A stretch of DNA of 64,000 nt from Variovorax sp. 770b2 (lineage in GTDB: Bacteria > Pseudomonadota > Gammaproteobacteria > Burkholderiales > Burkholderiaceae_C). Below, piece after piece: positions 52,859 to 61,730 of the stretch; the first letter of the stretch is position 1; each line of letters starts with the position of its first letter. The stretch covers positions 124,001-188,000 of the forward strand of contig NZ_FOXJ01000001.1 in assembly GCF_900115685.1 (NCBI RefSeq), given 5' to 3'. The notes below the pieces were generated by a model. It saw nothing but the letters and a program-made list of their open reading frames with translations, was not told the origin of the DNA and made no database searches. Both the position numbers and the translations under genes were made by a program.

Positions 52859-53272
52859 TCAGCGCAGGCCGGCGCCTTCGGCGGACTCGGCGCGCTGGAT
52901 CAATTCGATCTTGTAGCCATCGGGGTCGGTCACGAAGGCGATCACCGTCGTGCCGCCCTTGACCGGGCCCGCCTCGCGCGTCACGTTGCCGCCCGCCGCC
53001 TTGATCTTCGCGCAGGCCGCGTACGCATCGGGCACGCCGAGCGCGATGTGGCCGTAGGCGGTGCCCAGGTCGTAGCTCTCGGTGCCCCAGTTGAAGGTGA
53101 GTTCGATCTCGGCCTGGTCGGGGTTGCCCTTGTCGAAGCCGAGGAAGGCGAGGCTGTACTTGTACTCGGGGTTTTCCGACGTGCGCAGCAGGTTCATGCC
53201 GAGCACTTGTGTGTAGAAGTCGATGGAGCGCTGGAGGTTGCCGACGCGCAGCATGGTGTGAAGGAATCGCAT
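52859..53272 (-). CDS. gloA: Lactoylglutathione lyase (glyoxalase I)
   Basis: 137 aa. The vicinal-oxygen-chelate fold shows metal ligands His5 (RFLHTMLRV), the Glu of IELTFNWG, His in YGHIALGV and Glu in YKIELIQ, all as in GloA. The enzyme isomerises the methylglyoxal-glutathione hemithioacetal to S-lactoylglutathione; four intact ligands of this short form suggest a Ni-dependent enzyme. It is preceded by a hairpin that separates it from the upstream GST gene. Confidence 0.93.
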   Translation of the reverse strand: MRFLHTMLRVGNLQRSIDFYTQVLGMNLLRTSENPEYKYSLAFLGFDKGNPDQAEIELTFNWGTESYDLGTAYGHIALGVPDAYAACAKIKAAGGNVTREAGPVKGGTTVIAFVTDPDGYKIELIQRAESAEGAGLR

Positions 53273-53301
53273 CTCGTGGGGCCGTGTGGTTTTATGAAAG
53301 G

Positions 53302-53326
53302 GGGAAGCCGCTATTGTCGGCTTCCC
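53302..53326 (-). terminator. Hairpin terminator candidate between GST and gloA
   Basis: A 9-bp perfect stem (GGGAAGCCG with CGGCTTCCC, 7-nt loop) lies 11 nt after the GST stop on the minus strand and is followed by CCTTTC. The weak T-run makes termination moderate. Confidence 0.5.
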
Positions 53327-53336
53327 GCCGCGCCGA

Positions 53337-54017
53337 TCAAGCCGCCGCCGTCAGCAGGTGGGACGCGTGGCGCTTGAGGAACTCCATCAGGTGCTGCGGG
53401 TACTCGGGCACCACCGCATCGCGCACGCTCGGGCGTGCGGCCAGCGCCTTGCGCCAGGCATCGACCTTGGGCAGCGCGGCGAAGATGCGCGAATCGATGA
53501 GCGTGTCGAACACCTCGAAGTAGCGGAACACCGGCGCGAAGACCGCATCGACCAGGCTGAAGTCCTTGCCCGCGAAGTAGGGGCCCGCGCCGAGCGCCGC
53601 CTCGACGCGCTCGAACTTGGCGATCAGCGCGAGGCGCTTCTGCTCGAACACGGCGGCATCCTGCGTGGTCTCGTAGCCCCAGAGGTCGGCGAGGATGGCC
53701 GAGCCGAACTCCATCCATGCGCGGTGCCCGGCGCGGGTGAGCGGGTCTTCGGGATGCAGGCGCGCGCCGGGTTGCGTCTCTTCGAGGTACTCGCAGATCA
53801 CGTTGCTCTCGAACAGCACGGCCTCGGTGCCGTCCGCGCGCTGCACCTTCAGGAGCGGCACCTTGCCCAGCGGCGAGATGTCGAGAAACCACTGGGGCTT
53901 GTTCGCCAGGTCGATCACGACGCGCTCGAAGGGCACGCCTTTTTCACCGAGCGCGATGGCGGCGCGCTGGACGTAGGGGCACAGCAGGTGGCTGATGAGT
54001 GTGAGGGGTTGGGACAT
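53337..54017 (-). CDS. Glutathione S-transferase with Cys-Pro active site
   Basis: 226 aa. The thioredoxin-like half has the CPYVQR motif near residue 13, with Cys as probable active-site residue as in omega/DHAR-type GSTs, then [11 protein letters not shown] (cis-Pro) and [12 protein letters not shown] (glutathione contacts). The C-terminal half is helical. Cys-type GSTs favour thiol transfer and reduction of dehydroascorbate or mixed disulfides. It is the gene just downstream of the iron importer but has a 100-nt gap, so cotranscription is uncertain. Confidence 0.85.
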   Translation of the reverse strand: MSQPLTLISHLLCPYVQRAAIALGEKGVPFERVVIDLANKPQWFLDISPLGKVPLLKVQRADGTEAVLFESNVICEYLEETQPGARLHPEDPLTRAGHRAWMEFGSAILADLWGYETTQDAAVFEQKRLALIAKFERVEAALGAGPYFAGKDFSLVDAVFAPVFRYFEVFDTLIDSRIFAALPKVDAWRKALAARPSVRDAVVPEYPQHLMEFLKRHASHLLTAAA

Positions 54018-54117
54018 GTGGCTCTCCGTCTTATGTTGCGTACTTGGATCGCCGCGATTCTTGCGATCCCGAACAACCTTTTTCCGGAAAGCCCATTCGC
54101 CAATTTGGCGCCTTGTG

Positions 54118-54801
54118 CTAGGCCGTGGTGTCGAGCCAGTGCGTGATGCGCCCGTTGTGCATCACGCCAATGCGGTCGGCCATCGCATGCGCCTCGGGCT
54201 CGTTGTGCGTGACCAGGATGGCGGTCTGGCCTGCCTGCTTCAGGATGCCGCGCACCTCGGCGGTGAGGCGTTCGCGCGTGCCGCCGTCCAGGTTGGAGAA
54301 GGGTTCGTCCAGCAGCAGCAGCGCGGGTGAAGGCGCGAGCGCACGGGCCAGCGCAATGCGCTGCTGCTGGCCACCCGAGAGCTCGTGCGGATAGCGCTCG
54401 CCGGCCTCGGCCAGGCCGACCAGCGCCAGCATTTCGGCCACGCGCGCCTCTTGCGCCGCGCGGCCGAGGCGGCGCAGCCCGAAGGCGACGTTCTTCGCGG
54501 CCGAGAGGTGCGGGAACAGCGCGTACTCCTGGAACATCATCCCCACGCGCCGCTGCTCGGGCGGCAGGTGCGTGCGGGCGGAGGAGAGCGCCACGTCGTC
54601 CAGGCGGATCGTGCCCGCACGCAGCGGCTCGAAGCCCGCGATGGCGCGCAGCACCGTGGTCTTGCCGCAGCCCGAGGGGCCGAAGAGGCAGGCGATGTCG
54701 CCGGCCGCGAGCGACAGCGAGAAATCGTCGACCACGGTGTGCGGGCCACGCGGCGTGTCGTACGCGAGCTGGATCGATTCGAGGTGCAGCGCGGAGCTCA
54801 T
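54118..54801 (-). CDS. fbpC: Ferric-ion ABC transporter ATPase (FbpC/SfuC type)
   Basis: 227 aa. Walker A GPSGCGKTT (41-49), LSGGQQQR signature, Walker B LLLLDEPFSNLD and an H-loop THNEPEA are present. The protein is shorter than the usual 350-aa FbpC because it lacks the C-terminal TOBE regulatory domain. It energises the permease encoded just upstream; its ATG overlaps that gene's stop (ATGA). Confidence 0.88.
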   Translation of the reverse strand: MSSALHLESIQLAYDTPRGPHTVVDDFSLSLAAGDIACLFGPSGCGKTTVLRAIAGFEPLRAGTIRLDDVALSSARTHLPPEQRRVGMMFQEYALFPHLSAAKNVAFGLRRLGRAAQEARVAEMLALVGLAEAGERYPHELSGGQQQRIALARALAPSPALLLLDEPFSNLDGGTRERLTAEVRGILKQAGQTAILVTHNEPEAHAMADRIGVMHNGRITHWLDTTA

Positions 54802-56477
54802 GTATTTTCCGGAACGGGTGCGACCGGCGTCGTGCCTAGCTGGTTGCGCGCCAGCAGCACCACCGGCAGCAGGCCGGCCAGCACGATGGCGAGCGCGGCG
54901 ATCGCGCCTTCTTCATAGGTGCCGCGCGCGGCCTCGGCGTAGAGCCAGGTGGCCAGGGTGTCGAAGTTGGCGGGGCGCAGCAGCAGCGTGGCGGGCAACT
55001 CCTTCATCGCATCGACGAAGACCAGCAGCGCGCCCGCCGCAATGGCCGGCTGCAGCAGCGGCAGGTGCACACGGCGCAGCGTGCCCGCGGTGGTTTCGCC
55101 GAGCAGGCGCGAGGCCTGCTCGATGGCGGGCGGAATGCGCGCGAGGCCGGCCTCGATGCCGCCCACCGGCATCGCGAGAAAGCGGATCGCGCAGGCCACG
55201 ACCAGCACGATGCCCGCGCTCATCAGCGGCAGGCCTTGCCATCCGAACAGCGTTGCGAGCGCGGCATCGAAAGCCAGCGCCGGCGTGAGCAGGCCGATGG
55301 CGAGCACCGTGCCCGGCACCGCGTAGCCCAGCGTGGCGGCGCGCGCCTGCCAGCGCGCGCGGTTGGGGCTGGCGCCCTGGCTGCGCGCCGCCCAGGCGAC
55401 GATCAGTCCCGCGCCCACGGCCATCACGGTGACGCCCGCGGCCAATGCGAGCGTGTTGCCGAGGCTGGCGACCAGCCCCTGCGAAATGCCACCGCCCTGG
55501 CGCAGCCGCTTGGCGCTTTCCCAGACGAGGTACAGCGCCGGCGCCACGAAGCCGATCAGCACCGGCAGCGCCGTGACGGCGGTCGCGGCCCAGCCGGCGC
55601 CGCCATGCAGGCGCCGCGGCTGCACGGCGCGCATGCGCTGCGTGGAACCGAAGCGCTGGTGCTGGCGGCCGTTGCGTTCGAGCCAGACGAGCGCGACCAC
55701 CACGAACAGCATCGCGCAGGCGATCTGCGCCGCGCCGGCCAGGTCCGAGCGCGTGATCCACGTGGTGTAGACCGCCACCGTGAGCGTGTTGACGCCGAGG
55801 AATTCCGAGGCGCCGATGTCGTTGAGCGTTTCCAGCAGCGCAAGGCTCAGGCCCACGGCAAGGGCCGGCCGCGCGAGCGGCAGCGCCACGCGAAAGAACG
55901 CGCCGCGCCGGCTCTCGCCCAGCGTGCGCGCGGCTTCCAGCAAGTGCGCCGGCTGCGTCATGAACATCGCGCGCGCCGTCATGTAGACGTAGGGATAGAG
56001 CACGAAGCCCAGCACGAAGATCGCGCCCGGCATCGAGCGCAGGTCGGGCAGGCGGAACTGGCGCGGGCTGTCGAAGCCCAGCACCCAGCGGATCGCGCCC
56101 TGCACGGGGCCTATGGGGTGCAGCAGGTCCAGGTACGCGAAGGCGACGATGTAGGTCGGCATCGCGAGCGGCAGCAGCAGCGCCCAGTGCAGCACGCCGC
56201 GCCCCGGAAAATCATGCGCCGTGACGAGCCACGCGCAGCCGGTGCCGATCACCAGCACCAGCGTGCCGACACCGGCCAGCAGCAGCGCCGTGTTGAGCGC
56301 CGCCTGCGGCAGCACGTGCGCGAACAGCGGCCCCCAGTGCGAGACGCCGGAACCGAACGCGAGCCACGCGAGCGTGAGCACGGGCGCGAGCACGCCGATG
56401 GCGATCGCGAACGAGGCAAGGCGCCAGACCGGTCCTGCGGCTTGCAGGGCCGGCGGCTGGCGCCGTGTCATTCGCAT
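54798..56477 (-). CDS. fbpB: Ferric-ion ABC transporter permease (FbpB/SfuB type)
   Basis: 559 aa with about twelve hydrophobic helices in two fused permease halves. Each half carries the EAA-type loop, seen as EAARTLGESRRGAFFRVALPLARPAL and EQASRLLGETTAGTLRRVHLPLLQPAI. Fusion of two permease units in one polypeptide is typical of FbpB/SfuB. The start at 56477 is 37 nt after the binding-protein gene; an ATG at 56540 would overlap that gene. It carries ferric iron across the inner membrane. Confidence 0.88.
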   Translation of the reverse strand: MRMTRRQPPALQAAGPVWRLASFAIAIGVLAPVLTLAWLAFGSGVSHWGPLFAHVLPQAALNTALLLAGVGTLVLVIGTGCAWLVTAHDFPGRGVLHWALLLPLAMPTYIVAFAYLDLLHPIGPVQGAIRWVLGFDSPRQFRLPDLRSMPGAIFVLGFVLYPYVYMTARAMFMTQPAHLLEAARTLGESRRGAFFRVALPLARPALAVGLSLALLETLNDIGASEFLGVNTLTVAVYTTWITRSDLAGAAQIACAMLFVVVALVWLERNGRQHQRFGSTQRMRAVQPRRLHGGAGWAATAVTALPVLIGFVAPALYLVWESAKRLRQGGGISQGLVASLGNTLALAAGVTVMAVGAGLIVAWAARSQGASPNRARWQARAATLGYAVPGTVLAIGLLTPALAFDAALATLFGWQGLPLMSAGIVLVVACAIRFLAMPVGGIEAGLARIPPAIEQASRLLGETTAGTLRRVHLPLLQPAIAAGALLVFVDAMKELPATLLLRPANFDTLATWLYAEAARGTYEEGAIAALAIVLAGLLPVVLLARNQLGTTPVAPVPENT

Positions 56478-56514
56478 GATTCGGGCACCGGCAAGGCGTG
56501 CCCTATCGATGGCG

Positions 56515-57573
56515 TCACTGATCGAAGCCGACCTTGTCAACGAGTGCGCTGGCCTGCTTGCGGTACTTGGCGATCTCGGTTAGCGGCAGCGGATCGACCT
56601 TCAGCTCGCCGATGCTCTGGCCGATGATCGGATCGAGCGCCACGCCCCTGCGCACCGGGTACTCGTAGTTGGTCTGCGCATAGAGCGCCTGCGCCGGCTC
56701 GGACACCAGGAACTCCAGCAGCTTGACCGCATTGGCGCGCTGCGGCGCGTTCTTCGCCACCGAGGCGCCGCTGATGTTGACGTGCGTGCCGCCGCTCCTG
56801 GCGTTGGCGAAGGTCGGGCGCACCACCTTGATCGCATCGCCCCACTTGCGCGCGTCGGTGCCTTCCTTCGCGCTCTTCATCTGGCCGACGTAGTACGAGT
56901 TGGCCAGGCCGATGTCGCAGATGCCGCCCAGGATGTCGCGCGCCACGTCGCGGTCGCCGCCCGTGGCCTTGCGCGCGAGGTTGGCCTTGACGCCGCGCAG
57001 CCACTGCTCGGCCTTGGCCTCGCCGTCGTGCGCGATCAGCGCGGAGACGAGGGCCGTGTTGTAGGGATGCTGGCCCGCGCGGATGCAGACCTTGCCCTTG
57101 TACTTCGGGTTGGCGAGGTCTTCGTAGCGGAAGCTGGTGATCGGCTGGGTCTTGTCCGCGTAGAGCACGCGGGCGCGCAGCGAGAGCGCGAACCACTGGC
57201 CGTCGGCGCCGCGCAGGTTGGCGGGAACGGCCGATTCGAGCGCGGGCGATTTCACGGGCTGCGTCACGCCGCCGTCGACCAGGTCCATGAGGTTGCCGAT
57301 GTCCACGGTCATCAGCACGTCGGCCGGCGAGCGCGCGCCCTCGGCCTTGACGCGCTCCAGGAGCCCGTCCTTCACGAACACGGTGTTGACCTTGATGTTG
57401 CTTTGCGCGCTGAAGGCGGAGATCAGCGGCTGGATCAGCGCGGGCTCGCGCGTCGTGTAGAGCGTGAGTTCTTCGGCGGCATGCGCGGGCAGGGCGATGA
57501 GGGCGAGCCAGGCGGTGGCGACGCCGGTCAGTGCGTGCGCAGCGCGGGTCGGAGCGCCGAAGCGTTGGGTCAT
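56515..57573 (-). CDS. fbpA: Ferric-ion ABC transporter periplasmic binding protein (FbpA/FutA type)
   Basis: 352 aa. The signal peptide ends AHAAEE (about residue 33). ELTLYTTREPALIQPLISAFS is the standard start of the mature protein. GLANSYYVGQMK contains the paired Tyr that ligate iron in FbpA proteins, and NISGASVAKNAPQRANA and the EYPVRRGV end are family segments. A strong GGAGG lies upstream of the ATG and a Fur-like site is 65 bp before it. As first gene of fbpABC it delivers Fe3+ taken from siderophore or organic complexes to the permease. Confidence 0.9.
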   Translation of the reverse strand: MTQRFGAPTRAAHALTGVATAWLALIALPAHAAEELTLYTTREPALIQPLISAFSAQSNIKVNTVFVKDGLLERVKAEGARSPADVLMTVDIGNLMDLVDGGVTQPVKSPALESAVPANLRGADGQWFALSLRARVLYADKTQPITSFRYEDLANPKYKGKVCIRAGQHPYNTALVSALIAHDGEAKAEQWLRGVKANLARKATGGDRDVARDILGGICDIGLANSYYVGQMKSAKEGTDARKWGDAIKVVRPTFANARSGGTHVNISGASVAKNAPQRANAVKLLEFLVSEPAQALYAQTNYEYPVRRGVALDPIIGQSIGELKVDPLPLTEIAKYRKQASALVDKVGFDQ

Positions 57574-57637
57574 GACAGATCCTCCAGGGCGGTAACGTGT
57601 TCTTGGGGAGACACCGGCGGCCGTTGATGGCGACGCC

Positions 57638-57656
57638 GATGAGAACAATTATCAAC
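57638..57656 (-). promoter_or_regulatory. Fur box upstream of the ferric importer
   Basis: On the minus strand GTTGATAATTGTTCTCATC matches the 19-bp Fur consensus GATAATGATAATCATTATC at about 12 of 19 positions and is the most AT-rich patch of the gap. It lies 65 bp upstream of the binding-protein ATG, as expected for iron repression. Confidence 0.65.
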
Positions 57657-57715
57657 AGGCGGGAGGAGGGGGCGCCCTTTGGACTTACAAGCCGAAGGCC
57701 TACTGCCCTGCTGCA

Positions 57716-58264
57716 TCACCGGGCCGGAGGAATCTCGAACACCAGGCACGTCGTCGTGGCATGCGCATACAGCGTGCCGTCGGCCCCGACGAGCCGCGCC
57801 TCGGCGGTGGCGAGCTGCTTGCCGCAATGGATCACCTTGCCTTCGGCGCGCACCCGCTGCACCTTGGGCGTGAGGCCCTTCACGTAGTTCACGCTCAGTT
57901 CGGCGGTCGTGTAGGCGCGGCCGGCCGGCATCATCGTGTGGACCGAGCAGCCCAGGGCCGAATCGAGCATCGTGGCGACCCAGCCGCCGTGGATGGTGCC
58001 CAGCGGGTTCAGGTGCTGCGCGAGCGGCGTGCCCTGGAACACGGCCACGCCCTTGCTCACGGAGAGGATCGTGAAGTCCAGCGTCTTGGCGATGGCTGCA
58101 TAGGGAATCTCGCCATTGAGCATCGCCTGCATCACTTCGAGACCGGTCTTGCCGGCGATCTGTTCGGGGTGGGCGAGGCCGGGGCCGGGGCCGTTGTCCA
58201 GGCGGTCGATGATCACGCGCTCCTCGGCGATCCATGCGTCGAGCTGGCTGGTGGGTTGCGTCAT
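57716..58264 (-). CDS. PaaI-type hotdog thioesterase
   Basis: 182 aa. The hotdog signature NPLGTIHGGWVATMLDSALGCSVH contains the HGG motif and catalytic Asp of PaaI-like acyl-CoA thioesterases; a second strand block TTAELSVNYVKGLTP follows. The cytoplasmic enzyme hydrolyses acyl- or aryl-CoA esters. The start at 58264 is adopted because an ATG at 58324 would place the N-terminus across the palindromic operators. It diverges from a MarR gene, with twin operators between them, so it is probably the regulated target. Confidence 0.87.
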   Translation of the reverse strand: MTQPTSQLDAWIAEERVIIDRLDNGPGPGLAHPEQIAGKTGLEVMQAMLNGEIPYAAIAKTLDFTILSVSKGVAVFQGTPLAQHLNPLGTIHGGWVATMLDSALGCSVHTMMPAGRAYTTAELSVNYVKGLTPKVQRVRAEGKVIHCGKQLATAEARLVGADGTLYAHATTTCLVFEIPPAR

Positions 58265-58303
58265 GCCTGTATTTCTCCTGGGGGCTTTGGCGGGATGATG
58301 AAG

Positions 58304-58330
58304 TTGCATATGCAATAGTTGCATCTACAA
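58304..58330. promoter_or_regulatory. Twin MarR operators (TTGCAT-type palindromes)
   Basis: TTGCATATGCAA (58304-58315) is a perfect 12-bp palindrome and TTGCATCTACAA (58319-58330) a near copy, 15 bp apart, in the 75-bp gap between the divergent thioesterase and MarR genes. The region is AT-rich and suits dual regulation and autoregulation. Confidence 0.72.
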
Positions 58331-58339
58331 TAATACCCC

Positions 58340-58795
58340 ATGGACATCCAGACCAAGCCGCGCGGCTGCACCAGTTTCAAGGTACGACAACTCATGCGTC
58401 GCCTGTCGATGCACTACGACGCCGAGGTGTCCAAGAGCGGCCTGAAGACCACGCAGTACTCGCTGCTGTCGCACCTCAAGCGGCTGGGCGCCGTTCGCCC
58501 GGTCGACTTCGCGGTCGAGCTCAAGACCACCGCCTCCACGCTGAGCCGCAACATGCAGCCGCTGATTGCCGCCGGCTGGGTCACGCAGAGCGCCGGCGCC
58601 GATGCGCGCAGTCGGCTGGTGGCGCTCACGCCCGAGGGCGAGGCCAAGTGGCGCGAAGCCCAGCACCACTGGAAGACCGCGCAGCAGAAGCTCAACGCGC
58701 TGCTGGGCGTGGAGCGCGTGCTGGCCCTGCACCAGCTGATCGACGAGTCGCTCGAGCTGCTCGGCGCGGAAGACGCGCCCGACTGCAGCGACTGA
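58340..58795 (+). CDS. MarR-family transcriptional regulator
   Basis: 151 aa. The winged helix-turn-helix covers about residues 35-105: LKTTQYSLLSHLKRLGAVRPVDFAVELKTTASTLSRNMQPL with the wing DARSRLVALTPEG. The ends supply the dimer helices. It is divergent from the thioesterase gene over twin TTGCAT palindromes. MarR repressors usually respond to phenolic or acyl-CoA ligands, which agrees with an aryl-CoA thioesterase as target. The MFS gene follows 103 nt downstream on the same strand. Confidence 0.9.
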   Translation: MDIQTKPRGCTSFKVRQLMRRLSMHYDAEVSKSGLKTTQYSLLSHLKRLGAVRPVDFAVELKTTASTLSRNMQPLIAAGWVTQSAGADARSRLVALTPEGEAKWREAQHHWKTAQQKLNALLGVERVLALHQLIDESLELLGAEDAPDCSD

Positions 58796-58898
58796 CCCGG
58801 ACCGGCCCGCAACATCACTTTCGCCTCACGCGCACAGCTGCGCGCGGCATTGCTTTCCCTTCTCCTCCTCCACATCCCATTCCAACAGCAGAGGCCCC

Positions 58899-60260
58899 AT
58901 GTTCGCCACCCAAGTTTCCGCATGGCTGCAGCGCCGCGGCATCCACTACGGATGGATCGTCGCCGCCATCACCTTCCTGACCATGCTGACGATGTCGGCC
59001 GCGCTCGGCCTGCCGGGCGCGATGCTGCAGCCGCTCACCAAGGAGTTCGGCTGGAGCACCGAGCAGATCTCCTCGGCGCTCGCGCTGCGCTTTGCGCTCT
59101 TCGGCCTCATGGGCCCGTTTGCCGCGGTGCTGATGGAGCGCTATGGCCTGCGCGCAGTGATCTGCACCGGCCTTGCGCTGGTGGGCCTGGGCATGGCGCT
59201 GGTCACCATGGCTTCGCAGCTGTGGCAGCTCTTCGTGCTCTGGAGCCTGATGCTGGGCCTGGGCACCGGCATGACCGCGCTGGTGCTCGGCGCGGTGGTG
59301 GCCAACCGCTGGTTCGTCGCGCGCCGCGGGCTGGTCATCGGCATGCTCACGGCCAGTTCGGCGACGGGGCAACTGGCGTTCCTCCCGTTCGCGGCCTGGA
59401 TGATCGAGCACTGGGGCTGGCGCTCGGCCATCGTGCCGATCGTGATCGGCAGCGTGCTGATCGCGGTGCTCGCGCTGTGCCTCATGCGCAACCGGCCGTC
59501 CGACATCGGCCTGCTGCCCTACGGCGAGGTGCCCGGCACGCAGCCCGCGGCACCGGCCGCGCCCGCGGCGATGATGAACTTCGCCACGCCGTTCCGCGTG
59601 CTGAGAGAAGTCGCGACCAACCGCACCTTCCTGATCCTGGCCGCCACCTTCTTCATCTGCGGCCTGAGCACCAACGGCCTCGTGCAGACGCACTTCATCT
59701 CGCTGTGCGGCGACAACGGCATGGGCGCGGTGCCCGCGGCCTCGGTGCTCGCGATGATGGGCGCCTTCGACTTCGTGGGCACCATCCTCTCGGGCTGGCT
59801 CTCGGACCGCTACGACAACCGCAAGTTGCTCTTCTGGTACTACGGCCTTCGCGGGTTGTCGCTCTTCTGGCTGCCGCATTCGGAATTCACGATCTACGGC
59901 CTGGGCCTCTTCGCGATGTTCTACGGCCTTGACTGGATCGCCACCGTGCCGCCGACCGTCAAGCTCGCGGGCGCGACCTTCGGTCCTGCCAAGGTGGGCC
60001 TCGTGTTCGGCTGGATCTTTGCCGCGCACCAGCTGGGCGCCGCCACGGCCGCCTATGGCGCGGGCTTTGCGCGCACGCTGCTCCTGACCTACACGCCGGC
60101 GCTGTACGCAGCCGGTGCGGCCTGCCTCGTCGCGGCGGTGATCGTGATGATGATCCGCCGTCCGGCAGCCAAGGCCGGCACGCCGGCTACGCCCGCAGCC
60201 GCAGCCGCCGCCGCAGCTGCGACTGCGACTGCGACTGCGACTGCGACTGCGCGCGCCTGA
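58899..60260 (+). CDS. MFS transporter with oxalate/formate antiporter-like pattern and low-complexity tail
   Basis: 453 aa with twelve hydrophobic helices. GWIVAAITFLTMLTMSAALGLPGAM is the first helix, and the RFALFGLMGPFAAVLMERYGLR loop contains the MFS motif A-like charged residues; WLSDRYDNRKLL is the second copy. Such proteins move monocarboxylates. The C-terminal 25 residues are an Ala/Thr-rich tail made by a GC-rich repeat including five GCGACT units. Cotranscription with marR is possible; the following MATE gene starts 22 nt later. Confidence 0.83.
   Translation: MFATQVSAWLQRRGIHYGWIVAAITFLTMLTMSAALGLPGAMLQPLTKEFGWSTEQISSALALRFALFGLMGPFAAVLMERYGLRAVICTGLALVGLGMALVTMASQLWQLFVLWSLMLGLGTGMTALVLGAVVANRWFVARRGLVIGMLTASSATGQLAFLPFAAWMIEHWGWRSAIVPIVIGSVLIAVLALCLMRNRPSDIGLLPYGEVPGTQPAAPAAPAAMMNFATPFRVLREVATNRTFLILAATFFICGLSTNGLVQTHFISLCGDNGMGAVPAASVLAMMGAFDFVGTILSGWLSDRYDNRKLLFWYYGLRGLSLFWLPHSEFTIYGLGLFAMFYGLDWIATVPPTVKLAGATFGPAKVGLVFGWIFAAHQLGAATAAYGAGFARTLLLTYTPALYAAGAACLVAAVIVMMIRRPAAKAGTPATPAAAAAAAAATATATATATARA
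60219..60248 (+). repeat. Hexanucleotide microsatellite (GCGACT)5
   Basis: Five perfect tandem GCGACT units encode five Ala-Thr pairs at the C-terminus of the MFS protein. Gain or loss of units keeps the reading frame, so only tail length would vary. Confidence 0.85.
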
Positions 60261-60282
60261 TCGACCACCCGAAGGCCCCGCC

Positions 60283-61701
60283 ATGACCACCTCCGCCAAA
60301 GGCGAACTCGACCCGCGCACGCGCCGCCTGCTCGAGGCGCCCATCGTGCCCACGCTGCTGCGCCTTGCAGCCCCCAACGTGCTCGTGATGGTGGCGCAGG
60401 CCTCCGTCGGGCTCATCGAGACCTACTTCGTCGGCAAGCTCGGCACGGATGCGCTCGCCGGCATGGCGCTGGTGTTCCCGATCGTGATGCTGATGCAGAT
60501 GACCTCCAGCGGCGCGATGGGCGGCGGCATCGCCTCGTCGATCGCCCGCGCACTCGGCGCGCGCCGCCGCGACGATGCCGATGCGCTGGTGTGGCATGCG
60601 GTCGTCATCGCGCTGGGCTTCGGCCTGTTCTTTTCGCTGGCGCTGCTGTTCGGCGGACGCTGGCTCTACGGCATCATGGGCGGCACCGGCCCTTCGCTCG
60701 ATGCGGCGCTCACGTACTCCAACTGGGTGTTCGCGGGCGCGGTGCTGGTGTGGCTCTTCAACTCGCTCTCCGCGATCATCCGCGGCACCGGCAACATGGC
60801 GGTGCCCGCCAACGTCACGGTGGTGGGCGTGGTGTTCCTCATTCCGGCGTCGCCGCTCCTGATCTTCGGCTGGGGGCCGATCCCGGGCATGGGCATCGCC
60901 GGCGGCGCCATGGCGCTGCTGCTCTACTACCTGCTGGGTTCCATCGCGCTCATCGTCTACCTGCGCTCGCCGCGCAGCCTGCTCAAGCCGACACTGGCGG
61001 CGCTGAAGCTGCAGTGGCCGATGTTCCGCGACATCCTGCGCATCGGGCTCGTGGGCGCGGTGTCGACGGTGGCGACCAACCTGTCGATCGGCATCGCGAC
61101 CGCACTCACCGGGCACTTCGGCTCGGGCGCGCTGGCCGGCTATGGCACGGCGTCGCGGCTCGAATACCTGCTGGTGCCGCTGGTGTTCGGCCTGGGCGCA
61201 CCCCTGGTCGCGATGGTCGGTACCTGCATGGGCGCGGGGCAGCGCGAACGCGCGCTGCGCGCCACCTGGGCCGGCGCGGCGCTTGCCTTTGCGCTGACCG
61301 AGACCATCGGCCTGGCGGCCGCGCTGTTCCCGCGGCCGTGGCTGCTGCTGTTCGGCAACGACCCCGCGATGCTGGAGACCGGCACGCACTACCTGCGCGT
61401 GGTGGGGCCGCTCTACGGCTTCTTCGGCGTGGGGCTCGTCCTGTACTTTGCTTCGCAGGGCGCGGGCCGCCTGCTGTGGCCGGTGCTCGGCAACATCGCC
61501 CGGCTCGCCGTGGCGGGCACGGGCGGCTGGCTCGCACTGCGCTGGGGCGGCGGGCTCACCGGCGTCTTCGCGGCGCAGGGCGTGGCGCTGGTGGTGTACG
61601 GCATCGTGATCGCCTCGGCGATCGCGGGTGGTGCATGGTTCGGGCGCGTGGGCTGGCCGCGCACGCCCACCGGATTGCTGCGCCGGGTGGCGCAGGCCTG
61701 A
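60283..61701 (+). CDS. MATE-family efflux transporter
   Basis: 472 aa with twelve hydrophobic helices in two similar halves. The first has LLRLAAPNVLVMVAQASVGLIETYFVGKLG and the GGGIASSIARALGARR loop; the second shows GAPLVAMVGTCMGAGQRERALR at the same position. These two GA-x-x-R segments are MATE hallmarks. The family exports cationic or aromatic compounds in exchange for Na+ or H+. It is flanked by an MFS gene (22-nt gap) and an SDR gene (29-nt gap) on the same strand. Confidence 0.9.
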   Translation: MTTSAKGELDPRTRRLLEAPIVPTLLRLAAPNVLVMVAQASVGLIETYFVGKLGTDALAGMALVFPIVMLMQMTSSGAMGGGIASSIARALGARRRDDADALVWHAVVIALGFGLFFSLALLFGGRWLYGIMGGTGPSLDAALTYSNWVFAGAVLVWLFNSLSAIIRGTGNMAVPANVTVVGVVFLIPASPLLIFGWGPIPGMGIAGGAMALLLYYLLGSIALIVYLRSPRSLLKPTLAALKLQWPMFRDILRIGLVGAVSTVATNLSIGIATALTGHFGSGALAGYGTASRLEYLLVPLVFGLGAPLVAMVGTCMGAGQRERALRATWAGAALAFALTETIGLAAALFPRPWLLLFGNDPAMLETGTHYLRVVGPLYGFFGVGLVLYFASQGAGRLLWPVLGNIARLAVAGTGGWLALRWGGGLTGVFAAQGVALVVYGIVIASAIAGGAWFGRVGWPRTPTGLLRRVAQA

Positions 61702-61730
61702 AACAGTTTCTACACAGCGAAAGGCTTCCC

